NCBI RefSeq assembly: GCF_014596945.1
Contig: NZ_JACVXB010000001.1
Coordinates: forward strand, 494,314-558,313
From: Aestuariibaculum sediminum
GTDB taxonomy: Bacteria; Bacteroidota; Bacteroidia; Flavobacteriales; Flavobacteriaceae
Direction: 5' to 3'
DNA: 64,000 nucleotides
This document shows, one piece after another, positions 51,101 through 59,369 of the stretch. The position numbers were made by a program, and so were the translations under genes. Position 1 is the stretch's first letter. Every line of letters starts with the position of its first letter. The notes beneath the pieces were generated by a model. That model saw nothing but the letters and a program-made list of their open reading frames with translations. It ran no database searches and was not told where the DNA came from.

Positions 51101-51596
51101 TCATAAAATTGTTGAAAGCTGGCTTATTAATTTACAATCTGACTTTGAAAATAATGAAAGTTTAAGTGAAAATTTTCTCAGTAAAAATTACAATTTTAAC
51201 GAAACAAGATTAAGTCCAAAAATATCGTATTTATTTAACGACAACTCAAGGTTTGATATCTACTACCAATATGCAAATAAGGAGAATACAATTGGAAATT
51301 TTGAAGCCTTAAAGCAATCGAAATACGGTACATCTTTCACATTTGCTAACACAAATAAAAGCTCAATTATTGGAGAATTCAATTACTTTTCAAACGCTTT
51401 TAATGGTAACGCAAACACGCCTGTAGCATATCAGATGCTGGAGGGTTTACAACCTGGTAAAAACTTCACATGGAGTTTATTGGCTCAAAAAAAGTTAACA
51501 ACATTTTTAGACTTAAACCTGAGTTATTATGGCCGAAAAACAGAAACCAGCAACGTTATTCATACTGGCACGATACAACTAAAAGCCTACTTTTAA
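48162..51596 (+). CDS. Very large outer-membrane protein of unknown function
   Basis: 1144 residues with a signal peptide (about 1-18, ending VVAQ). I do not recognise a named family. Residues about 130-345 contain LNSELDLQISGKLNEKITLRASIQDANIP, VRAGDIDLENNNSYFANFSKRVQGLLVRA, YVNGSPLKRGEKEDYIIDYNAGEIIFNSTYPI and RITVDYQY. This resembles in layout the barrel-forming repeats of SprA-type gliding translocons, though it is less than half their length. The rest is beta-rich with many aromatic strand ends, finishing HTGTIQLKAYF with a terminal Phe, as in outer-membrane barrels. It stands alone. Confidence 0.6.
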   Translation: MKFTVFLFLFFISFWVVAQEQTSNYRQKTVAVSDTIAIDSVSINSNYFSINTLNNTVIDSTYYTVDFSKAMLYFKKSIAHDSIVINYLNFPEFLTKTYKQLDESIIVDNTNNVQTLYQLKQPNTSNNYTPFDGLTTSGSISRGVTVGNNQNSVLNSELDLQISGKLNEKITLRASIQDANIPLQESGYSQRLDEFDQIFIELFSDTWNVRAGDIDLENNNSYFANFSKRVQGLLVRANLGEENKKTNLFASGALVRGQFTRSQFTAQEGNQGPYKLQGQNGELFVLIVSGSETVYVNGSPLKRGEKEDYIIDYNAGEIIFNSTYPITSEMRITVDYQYSERNYSRLVAYGGGRFESKKLKIGVSVYSENDAKNQPLQQNLSEEQVQILSQAGDNRNAMVAPSEIQESYNENRILYKKEFINGVEAFVFSNNPDDQLYRVTFSQVGPNQGNYILSNSNAISNIYEYIEPQLGVPQGNYAPVVQLIAPTKLQIAVVNGSFTPTEKTHMAFELAVSKKDLNLFSNLDDNNNDGIAGKLKITQNIIKTDSLWNINVFADGDFIQKNFNTIQRLYNAEFNRDWNLGSLNGQPVLSDYNNQNLLSTGINTYHPEKGNLSYKFEHLGYNGFFNGNRHLINTDLLLGKLSIYSNSSYLDANSTQNASTFLRSFNRITYNMRKSWLGTKLAIEDNEQRNITTDSLTPLSQKFKSYELFFGVGDSTKIFTEIGFKHRINDSIRNNEIQKVNTSNTIYLDTRLVQNKNTTLALYANYRTLKNIDLNISDENSINSRLQFSQKLFKQLIHWNTLFETNSGTLPQQDFTYVEVEPGQGSYTWIDYNGNGIQELEEFEIAQFQDQGKYIRVLLPNRVYIKTHQNRISQTLTINPAQWSQSDSGLNKLWSHFYNQTSYLIDRKLKREGHGFNLNPFETNESNQLGLQLNFRNILFFNRGKQRYTTSYTFLSNRSRNLLSTGFIENALKSHQLNFNHKIVESWLINLQSDFENNESLSENFLSKNYNFNETRLSPKISYLFNDNSRFDIYYQYANKENTIGNFEALKQSKYGTSFTFANTNKSSIIGEFNYFSNAFNGNANTPVAYQMLEGLQPGKNFTWSLLAQKKLTTFLDLNLSYYGRKTETSNVIHTGTIQLKAYF

Positions 51597-51647
51597 ACTG
51601 AAATTAACACCTTTTACTTATATTTTTTTGTAGTATTGTAATTAATT

Positions 51648-52040
51648 ATGAGTAGGTTAACCGTCATATTATTTTCATTTTTGATTCTTTTACAGAGTAT
51701 CGATATCAATTTTAATGACCTATTAAAATTCGATGCACTAATAGAACATGCCCAATACCATAAGCAAGTTCATGGCGATAATTTTTTTCAATTCATAGCA
51801 GAGCATTATGGCAATACTGCTGCCAATCACGACGATAAACCTGACGAGCATAAAAAATTACCTTTTAAAGAGCATCATCATGTGTTATGCCATTTAAACT
51901 CGCCACTAATACTCACACAACAGTTTTCATATAACATCAAAAACACCGAGGTTATTGAAAGCCCGGTTAATTTCTTCTATAAAGAATCGGTTTCTATATT
52001 CGAAAAACCTTCAGTTTTTCAACCGCCAAAATTTGCTTAG
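51648..52040 (+). CDS. Small His-rich exported protein before the metal efflux genes
   Basis: 130 residues; hydrophobic N-terminus (about 4-20). The middle is rich in His, Asp and Lys (AEHYGNTAANHDDKPDEHKK, then KEHHHVLCHLNSP) and the end FQPPKFA is typical of small proteins found next to heavy-metal RND systems in Bacteroidota. It may bind the exported metal or act as an accessory factor. It lies 82 bp upstream of the RND pump and is probably in the same operon. Confidence 0.65.
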   Translation: MSRLTVILFSFLILLQSIDINFNDLLKFDALIEHAQYHKQVHGDNFFQFIAEHYGNTAANHDDKPDEHKKLPFKEHHHVLCHLNSPLILTQQFSYNIKNTEVIESPVNFFYKESVSIFEKPSVFQPPKFA

Positions 52041-52122
52041 TTTTTTCTCGATTTTTTCTTAACTATTTTAAAATTTAAATGTTTTAAAATAGCCTCATTA
52101 ATTATTTTGATTAAAGCAAATT

Positions 52123-55100
52123 ATGTTAGAAAACATTATAAAATTTAGCTTAAAAAATAAGCTAATCGTTATACTTTTTACCGTATTTATATTCGGTTTT
52201 GGTCTGTTCTCATTAACCCAAATTTCTATTGGAGCAGTGCCCGACATTACTAATAATCAGGTGCAGGTTATAACCACAACACGCAACTTATCTACTCAAG
52301 ATGTTGAACAATTTATTACATACCCTATAGAACTGGAAATGGCCAATTTACCTGGTGTTGAAGAAATACGGTCGGTTTCAAAATTTGGTTTATCGGTAGT
52401 TACAATTGTATTCAATGACGCTATGGGTACTTATTTGCCGCGCCAGTTAATTGCCGAGAAAATAAAATCGGCATCCGAAAAAATACCAAAAGGCTTTGGA
52501 TCACCAGAAATGGGACCCATTACAACTGGTTTGGGCGAAATACATCAATATATTTTGGATGTAAAACCAGAGTTTAAAGACAAATACAGTACAACCGATT
52601 TAAGAACCATACAAGATTGGATTGTAAAACGCCAGCTTTCCGGTATTCCCGGTGTTGTAGAAATTAACACCTGGGGGGGTTACTTAAAACAATATGAAGT
52701 AGCCATAAATCCAGAAAAGTTAAAAGCTATGAATATTAGCTACCTCGATATTTTTAATGCCTTAGAAAAAAACAATAGTATTTCGGGTGGTGGATATATT
52801 GAGAAAACTAACAAGGCTTACTTTATTAGAGGTGAAGGTTTAATTAATTCCATTGCCGATATCGAAAATATTGTTGTAAAAAACGTTGGTGTTCCCATTT
52901 ATATAAAAAACATTGCCCAGGTAAATTATGGTAGTGCTACACGATTTGGAGCTATAACCGGAAATGGTGAAGGCGAAAAAGTTCTGGGGCAGGTGATGAT
53001 GCTAAAAGGAGGCAATTCAAAACAAGTTATTGAAGCGGTAAAAGAGCGTATAGCTTCAATACAAACTACACTTCCTGAAGGCGTATACATTAATGAATTT
53101 TTAGAACGTAGTGAACTTATAGGCAAAACCACTTTTACCATTGCCGAAAACTTAATTTTAGGTTCACTCATCGTCATATTTGTAGTGGTACTACTATTAG
53201 GTAATCTTCGTTCCGGACTAGTAGTCGCATCCGTTATTCCTTTGTGCTTATTATTTGCTATTTCGCTAATGAATATTTTCGGAATCGATGCCAATTTAAT
53301 GAGTTTAGGCGCCATAGATTTCGGTATTATTATAGATGGTGCGGTTATTATTGTTGAATTTATAGCATTCCAAATTACAAGTCAACGAACGGAATTACAA
53401 GCTTTAACAAAAGGCGATCAGCAACAGCACATTGATAAAATAACTCACAAAAGTGCATCCAAAATGATGAATTCTGCAATTTTTGGACAACTCATTATTC
53501 TCATTGTTTTTATACCAATACTTTCATTATCTGGTGTAGAAGGCAAAATGTTTAAGCCCATGGCCTTGACCTTTAGTTTTGCTTTAATTGGTGCCATGCT
53601 CCTCTGCTTGACTTATGTTCCTGTAATTTCCTCTATATTTTTAAAACCCGTGAAACACAGCAACAACAACCTATCTATAAAATTAATGAACGCTTTAAAT
53701 AAAGCATATAAACCTGCCATACACTGGGCTTTAAGAAGCAAGAAGGTAGTTGTTGGGTTTTCAGCAGGTTTATTAGCTTTTAGCATCTGGATTTTTACTA
53801 CCATGGGAGGCGAATTTGTCCCAACGTTAGACGAAGGTGATTTTGCAATTCAACCTGTACTAAAAACAGGAACATCACTTTCAAAAACCATAGAAATAAC
53901 AACCAAAATAGAAAAAATACTGTTAGATAATTTTCCTGAAATATCGCAGGTTGTAAGCCGAATTGGTGCAGCAGAAGTACCAACTGACCCCATGAGTATG
54001 GAACAAAGTGATGTGATTGTAAAACTAAAACCAAAAGACCAATGGGTAACGGCAGATAGTAAAGACGAGTTAGCCGACAAAATTAAAGACGCTTTAAAAA
54101 TCATTCCCGGCATGGAAGTCGAGTTCACTCAACCTATTGAAATGCGTTTTAATGAGCTCATTACTGGAGTAAGGGCTGATGTCGCCGTTAAAATTTTTGG
54201 TGAAGACTTATCGATTTTAAGCAATAAAGCCAACCAAATTAAAACATTAATTCAGGATGTTGAAGGCGCTTCCGATATTGTTATTGAAAAAGTAGAGGGT
54301 CTTCCGCAAATGACCGTTAATTTTGACCGAAGAAAAATTGCACGTTACGGTTTAAACATTTCAGAAGTAAACGATATTATTACCATGGCCTTTGCCGGTA
54401 CAACCGTTGGAAATATTTTTGAAGGGGAAAAGCGTTTCGACTTGGTTATCAGGTTAGATAAATACAAAAGAACAAATATTGATAACCTTCAAAATTTATA
54501 TATCGACACTCCAACAGGGGCTAAAATTCCTTTAAGTGAATTAGCCGAAATTAAATACACTACAGGTCCTGCAAAAATATCAAGAGATAACACGCAACGC
54601 CGAATTGTTATTGGTATTAATGTTAGAAACCGCGATTTACAGTCGGTGGTCGATGATATTGAAAATATTATTAATACCAATATAACCCTTCCAACTGGCT
54701 ATCGAATCACCTATGGCGGACAGTTTGAAAATTTACAAAGCGCTAAAAACCGATTGTTAATGGTTGTCCCTATAGCACTCATTCTTATATTTATCTTATT
54801 ACATTTTGCGTTTGGATCGATAAAAGAAGCTGCTATGGTTTATTCCGCCATACCCTTGTCGGCCGTTGGCGGTATATTATTATTATGGCTTCGCGGAATG
54901 CCATTTAGCATATCGGCTGGTATTGGGTTTATAGCCTTATTCGGTATTGCTGTTTTAAATGGCATCGTACTAATAGAGCACTTTAAAGAATTAAAGGAAC
55001 AAGGTATAAAGGATATTGAAGAACGAATAAAACGAGGAACAAGAGAACGTTTACGACCTGTATTACTTACAGCTTCGGCAGCCGCTTTAGGCTTTTTACC

Positions 55101-56439
55101 AATGGCCATTTCAACAAGTGCAGGTGCTGAAGTACAACGCCCGTTGGCTACTGTAGTTATTGGCGGACTTATTACCGCAACGGTTTTAACTTTAATCGTT
55201 TTACCTGTGCTTTATGCATGGTTTGAGGGGAAAACAAACTTTAAAATTAATAAGAAATCTGTCGCTTCAATTATTATTCTTTGTCTATGTTTTAAAATGA
55301 ATGGACAAAATACTCCAATTACCTTAAACGAAACCATTAATCTAGCCGTTGAAAACAATGCCAGTTTAAAAGCTAGTGCTTTAAAAACCGAAGAAAGCAA
55401 ATCATTAATTGGTAGTGCCTTTTATTTTGACAAAACACAGCTCTTTTACAGTTACGACGAAAACAATATGGCGATTAATGGTATACCATTAAAAGTATTT
55501 GGAGTCAGTCAGGAATTTAAATTTCCCACCTTGTATTTTGCCGATAAAAAAGTTTACAAAGCAAAAAGTAAACTCCAAAACACACAATACAATATTAAGT
55601 TAGAAACCCTTAAACGCGATGTTTCTTTAGCTTATTATCAATTGAGTTATGCCAAAAATAAAGCCGAGTCTTATCGATTTTTAGATAGTTTGTATCGAAA
55701 TTTTTCCAAAGCGGCACAACGCCGATTTGAATTAGGTGAAACCAATTATTTAGAAACATTAAGTGCCAAATCGAAACAAAAGCAATTAGAAACAAAATAC
55801 AGACAATCACTACTCGAAGTTAATGCCGCAAGAGAACAACTAAAAGCATTTGTTCAGGTAGATACTCTTCCTGAAACTTATAGTAAAATTGATAAACTGG
55901 AACTTCAAACAATTTCTGTAGATGACAATGTTGGTTTGGGGTATTACGACCATTATAAGGATTACTATAAAGCTTTAAACCAACAGGAAAAACAGCACCT
56001 CCTACCAGATTTAAGTGTTGAATATTTTCAGGGGTCAAACGGAACGTTAAACGACAACTTAATAGGTTATCAATTTGGTATTAAAATTCCTTTACTCTTT
56101 AGCGGCAATGCTTCTAAAATAAAAGCTACTAAACTCGCTAGCGAATCTGTAATAGCCGAACAAGAAAATTATAAGATAAAGCTTAAATCGGAACACCAAA
56201 GACTACTTTCTGAACTTGAACAATATAATCAAACCATAAATTACTTTGAAAATGAGGGTAAAATGCTCTCCATAGAAATCATAAAAACAGCGAATCGAAA
56301 TTTTAAAGAAGGCGAAATAGATTTCTTTCAGTATATACAAAGTATAGAAACGGCTACCGAAATTCAATTAGATTATCTCGATAACCTGAATCATTACAAC
56401 CAAACTGTAATTGCCATTAATCACCTTATAATCAAATAA
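52123..56439 (+). CDS. CusA/CzcA heavy-metal RND pump fused to a TolC-like outer-membrane factor
   Basis: 1438 residues. Positions 1 to about 1040 are a complete heavy-metal RND pump (IEFSLKNKL-like start, GAVPDITNNQVQV, DFGIIIDGAVIIVE in TM4 with the proton-relay acidic residues, SISAGIGFIALFGIAVLNGIVLIEH near 929-953, 12 TM segments in all). A new hydrophobic stretch at about 1043-1058 (SVASIIILCLCF, then MNGQ) resembles a signal peptide, and residues about 1062-1438 are an outer-membrane efflux protein (ITLNETINLAVENNASL; coiled-coil helices; terminal IAINHLIIK). Normally these are separate proteins. It is followed after 10 bp by the membrane-fusion protein. Confidence 0.93.
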   Translation: MLENIIKFSLKNKLIVILFTVFIFGFGLFSLTQISIGAVPDITNNQVQVITTTRNLSTQDVEQFITYPIELEMANLPGVEEIRSVSKFGLSVVTIVFNDAMGTYLPRQLIAEKIKSASEKIPKGFGSPEMGPITTGLGEIHQYILDVKPEFKDKYSTTDLRTIQDWIVKRQLSGIPGVVEINTWGGYLKQYEVAINPEKLKAMNISYLDIFNALEKNNSISGGGYIEKTNKAYFIRGEGLINSIADIENIVVKNVGVPIYIKNIAQVNYGSATRFGAITGNGEGEKVLGQVMMLKGGNSKQVIEAVKERIASIQTTLPEGVYINEFLERSELIGKTTFTIAENLILGSLIVIFVVVLLLGNLRSGLVVASVIPLCLLFAISLMNIFGIDANLMSLGAIDFGIIIDGAVIIVEFIAFQITSQRTELQALTKGDQQQHIDKITHKSASKMMNSAIFGQLIILIVFIPILSLSGVEGKMFKPMALTFSFALIGAMLLCLTYVPVISSIFLKPVKHSNNNLSIKLMNALNKAYKPAIHWALRSKKVVVGFSAGLLAFSIWIFTTMGGEFVPTLDEGDFAIQPVLKTGTSLSKTIEITTKIEKILLDNFPEISQVVSRIGAAEVPTDPMSMEQSDVIVKLKPKDQWVTADSKDELADKIKDALKIIPGMEVEFTQPIEMRFNELITGVRADVAVKIFGEDLSILSNKANQIKTLIQDVEGASDIVIEKVEGLPQMTVNFDRRKIARYGLNISEVNDIITMAFAGTTVGNIFEGEKRFDLVIRLDKYKRTNIDNLQNLYIDTPTGAKIPLSELAEIKYTTGPAKISRDNTQRRIVIGINVRNRDLQSVVDDIENIINTNITLPTGYRITYGGQFENLQSAKNRLLMVVPIALILIFILLHFAFGSIKEAAMVYSAIPLSAVGGILLLWLRGMPFSISAGIGFIALFGIAVLNGIVLIEHFKELKEQGIKDIEERIKRGTRERLRPVLLTASAAALGFLPMAISTSAGAEVQRPLATVVIGGLITATVLTLIVLPVLYAWFEGKTNFKINKKSVASIIILCLCFKMNGQNTPITLNETINLAVENNASLKASALKTEESKSLIGSAFYFDKTQLFYSYDENNMAINGIPLKVFGVSQEFKFPTLYFADKKVYKAKSKLQNTQYNIKLETLKRDVSLAYYQLSYAKNKAESYRFLDSLYRNFSKAAQRRFELGETNYLETLSAKSKQKQLETKYRQSLLEVNAAREQLKAFVQVDTLPETYSKIDKLELQTISVDDNVGLGYYDHYKDYYKALNQQEKQHLLPDLSVEYFQGSNGTLNDNLIGYQFGIKIPLLFSGNASKIKATKLASESVIAEQENYKIKLKSEHQRLLSELEQYNQTINYFENEGKMLSIEIIKTANRNFKEGEIDFFQYIQSIETATEIQLDYLDNLNHYNQTVIAINHLIIK

Positions 56440-56449
56440 AACATCGACC

Positions 56450-57601
56450 ATGAAATATATTTATATAATTATTACACTACTTACAGTTATAGCTTGTAAA
56501 AATGAAGAACAAGCTCATAGCCATGAAAACGAAAATGATGTACATAAAGATGCGCATATAACCGTAACACAAGATCAGTTTCAATCTGAAGAGATGGCAC
56601 TAGGCGCGATAGAACCTCAAACTTTTAATAAAGGAATTATCACCAGTGGTATTATTGATGTACCACCGCATAACAAAGCAACGATTAGCAGTTTTATGGG
56701 AGGTTACATAACAAAAACACCATTATTGATTGGTGATCAGGTGAAAAAAGGACAACTATTGGTTAGTTTGGAAAATCCTGAATTTGTAGAGTTACAACAA
56801 CACTATTTAGAAATTGCAGAACAATTAAAATACCTGAAATCTGAATTTGATAGACAACAAATCCTTTTCGAAGAACAAATTACATCGCAAAAAAAATTCT
56901 TAAAAGCAGAAAGTGATTATAAACGTAGCCTAGCCGAATACAACGGATTACGAAAAAAGTTAAAAATGCTTAATATAAATCCGGTATTGGTAGAAAAAGG
57001 TCAAATAACATCTACCGTAAACTTATATTCTCCCATAGAAGGTCATGTCACTAAAGTTAATGTGAGTAATGGCATTTATGTTGCTCCTTCCGATATGATT
57101 ATGGAAATTATAGATACCGAACATATTCATTTAGAATTAGCTGTTTTTGAAAAAGATATTTTGAATGTGAATAAAGGGCAAAAAATAACCTTTAAAATTC
57201 CTGAAGCTTCAAGCAAAACCTTTGAAGCCGAGGTACATTTGGTAGGCACAACGGTAGATCCTAAGAATAGAATTATTACAGTTCATGGTCATATTTTAAA
57301 TGAAGAAGAAACTAATTTTATTGTCGGTATGTTTGTGGAAGCTCAGATTATAAGTGATTCCGTAAACAAACCTGCCCTCCCAAATGAAGCCATTATTGAA
57401 TATGAAAATGCCAATTACGTACTTTACGTTAAGGAAAAAACCAATACTAATTACACCTTTGAAAAAGTAAAAGTAACTGTTGGTTTACAGAACGAATCTT
57501 ATTCGGAAATTCTTAATCCTTCAGATTTAAATGGAAAAACTATTCTAAGCAAAGGCGGCTATATGTTATTAGCTGACGAAGGTGGTGGTCATTCCCATTA
57601 A
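56450..57601 (+). CDS. Periplasmic adaptor (membrane-fusion) protein of the metal RND system, CusB-like
   Basis: 383 residues; lipobox VIAC (Cys16), then a His-rich stretch HSHENENDVHKDAH probably binding metal. A lipoyl/barrel-sandwich half-motif (ISSFMGGYITKTPLLIGDQVKKGQLLVSLENPEF, about 76-109), an alpha-hairpin (about 110-170), the second half motif SPIEGHVTKVNVSNGIYV (about 193-210) and beta-barrel/MP domains follow. It joins pump to channel. It ends with GGGHSH. The tight 10-bp spacing shows an operon with the fused pump. Confidence 0.93.
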   Translation: MKYIYIIITLLTVIACKNEEQAHSHENENDVHKDAHITVTQDQFQSEEMALGAIEPQTFNKGIITSGIIDVPPHNKATISSFMGGYITKTPLLIGDQVKKGQLLVSLENPEFVELQQHYLEIAEQLKYLKSEFDRQQILFEEQITSQKKFLKAESDYKRSLAEYNGLRKKLKMLNINPVLVEKGQITSTVNLYSPIEGHVTKVNVSNGIYVAPSDMIMEIIDTEHIHLELAVFEKDILNVNKGQKITFKIPEASSKTFEAEVHLVGTTVDPKNRIITVHGHILNEEETNFIVGMFVEAQIISDSVNKPALPNEAIIEYENANYVLYVKEKTNTNYTFEKVKVTVGLQNESYSEILNPSDLNGKTILSKGGYMLLADEGGGHSH

Positions 57602-57615
57602 TTAGCATGATGCTG

Positions 57616-58536
57616 TTAAAGCGATAATTCATCAATCTTTTGAAATACCAACATTATCGCTTTCACAGCTTCTGTATAAAACTCTGGCTGAATGTTTTGA
57701 AAATCATCGGTTGGCTCATGGTAGTCCAGATGGTCTTCAACGCCAAAATACAAAAATGGGATACCTTTTTTATAAAAAGGTGCGTGATCGGAAGCATAGG
57801 TCCAATCATCTTTCCAATCGCCTATGTCATGCCCCATAGACAATTTAAAATTATTGGTATGTTTAATTTGATTAATAATGGGCTTTAAATATGGAAAATG
57901 TCCTGAGCCAACAGCATAGAGTTCGTTTTTATCGCTGCGACTTATCATATCCATATTAATATTGAAAACCACTTTTTTCAATTTAAAACCTAAGCTATTT
58001 ACAAAATATTTACTGCCTTGAAGTCCTAGTTCTTCACCATCGAAAGCAGCCAGTATAACCGAATAATTAGGCGGATATTTTTTAAAATATTCAGCGAAAG
58101 CGAATAACGCACTTACACCAGAGGCGTTATCATCGGCACCATTATAAATAGCACCATTTTTTATACCCACATGATCGTAGTGCGCACTTATAACAATAAA
58201 TTTATCTGGAAATTTTGCTCCTTTGATATAGCCCAATACGTTAGAAGCTTCATAAAATTGATCGTTGTAAGTAAATGAAAACGGTTGGACATAGGATTTA
58301 AAAAATGCTTGAACCTGCCGCTTAGTAAATTCATTTATAACATATTTTCTAGCACGTTGCCCGCCACGTGTTCCTGTTTTTCTGCCTTCGAAAGCATCCG
58401 AAGATAAATTTTCCACATTCTTTAAAAGTGCTTCCTTTGAGAATACATCAAGCGGGATCGATTCATCGACTTGTCCAAAACTTAAAAAACAGAAACTACA
58501 GCTCGCAATAAGCAGCACAAACAACCTACTCATCAT
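57616..58536 (-). CDS. M28 family zinc aminopeptidase/metallopeptidase
   Basis: 306 residues from ATG 58536 (MMSRLFVLLIASC; the next codon is also ATG). The longer in-frame start at 58578 lies inside the sdh terminator. An N-terminal signal or lipobox-like segment is followed by the catalytic domain with the zinc ligands in VISAHYDHVG (His), YNGADDNASGVSALF (Asp), AAFDGEELGLQGSKYF (Glu pair), then INMDMISR and a final His in EDHLDYHEPTDD. It is secreted or periplasmic; the substrate peptide is unknown. It is convergent with the adaptor gene at 14 bp. Confidence 0.92.
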   Translation of the reverse strand: MMSRLFVLLIASCSFCFLSFGQVDESIPLDVFSKEALLKNVENLSSDAFEGRKTGTRGGQRARKYVINEFTKRQVQAFFKSYVQPFSFTYNDQFYEASNVLGYIKGAKFPDKFIVISAHYDHVGIKNGAIYNGADDNASGVSALFAFAEYFKKYPPNYSVILAAFDGEELGLQGSKYFVNSLGFKLKKVVFNINMDMISRSDKNELYAVGSGHFPYLKPIINQIKHTNNFKLSMGHDIGDWKDDWTYASDHAPFYKKGIPFLYFGVEDHLDYHEPTDDFQNIQPEFYTEAVKAIMLVFQKIDELSL

Positions 58537-58564
58537 TTTATAATTACTCACTAAAGCTAACAAA

Positions 58565-58592
58565 AAAAACCCAAGCAAAAGCTTGGGTTTTT
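58565..58592 (-). terminator. Intrinsic terminator after sdhCAB
   Basis: Perfect 12-bp stem AAAAACCCAAGC / GCTTGGGTTTTT with an AAAA loop (UUUU on the transcript), 26 bp beyond the sdhB stop. Confidence 0.92.
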
Positions 58593-58618
58593 ATATATAA
58601 GATAAAAGCCAGCAATTA

Positions 58619-59359
58619 TTAAAACTGCGCTTTCATTAATTCTCGATTCATTCTGGCAATGTTTTCTAAAGAAATACCTTTAGGACATTCAATTTCACAA
58701 GCGCCAGTATTGGTACAGTTACCAAAACCTTCTAAATCCATTTGAGCTACCATGTTTCGAACACGATCGGCAGCCTCAACTTGTCCTTGTGGTAATAAGG
58801 CATATTGTGATACCTTAGCTCCAACAAACAACATGGCACTAGAGTTTTTACAAGTAGCCACACAAGCTCCACAACCAATACAAGTTGCTGCATCCATAGC
58901 CTCATCAGCTGCATGCTTTGAAATAGGAATGGCATTTGCATCTTGCGTATTACCAGAAGTATTTACCGAAATATAACCTCCGGCATGCTGAATACGATCG
59001 AAAGCTGTTCTATCTACCACTAAATCTTTAATTACAGGAAATGCAGCAGCTCTAAATGGCTCGATGGTAATCGTATCGCCATCTTTAAACATACGCATAT
59101 GTAACTGACATGTAGTAACACCACGATCAGGGCCGTGAGCTTCTCCATTAATGTACATAGAACACATGCCACAAATTCCCTCGCGACAATCGTGATCGAA
59201 AGCCACAGGCTCTTCTCCAGAATTTACAAGTTGTTCGTTCAAAACATCCATCATTTCTAAAAAAGACATATGCTCTGAAATATCAGTAACTTTATAATCG
59301 ACCATTTGACCCTTTGCATTTGAGTCTTTTTGTCTCCAAATTTTAAGTGTTAAATTCAT
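58619..59359 (-). CDS. sdhB: Succinate dehydrogenase/fumarate reductase iron-sulfur subunit
   Basis: 246 residues. N-terminal plant-type ferredoxin domain with the [2Fe-2S] ligands in [27 protein letters not shown] (about 59-85). The C-terminal part carries the [4Fe-4S] and [3Fe-4S] ligands in [11 protein letters not shown] (about 159-169) and [14 protein letters not shown] (about 213-226). It passes electrons from the flavoprotein to the membrane cytochrome b and menaquinone. Last gene of the operon, 10 bp after sdhA. Confidence 0.97.
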   Translation of the reverse strand: MNLTLKIWRQKDSNAKGQMVDYKVTDISEHMSFLEMMDVLNEQLVNSGEEPVAFDHDCREGICGMCSMYINGEAHGPDRGVTTCQLHMRMFKDGDTITIEPFRAAAFPVIKDLVVDRTAFDRIQHAGGYISVNTSGNTQDANAIPISKHAADEAMDAATCIGCGACVATCKNSSAMLFVGAKVSQYALLPQGQVEAADRVRNMVAQMDLEGFGNCTNTGACEIECPKGISLENIARMNRELMKAQF

Positions 59360-59369
59360 AATGTCTATT

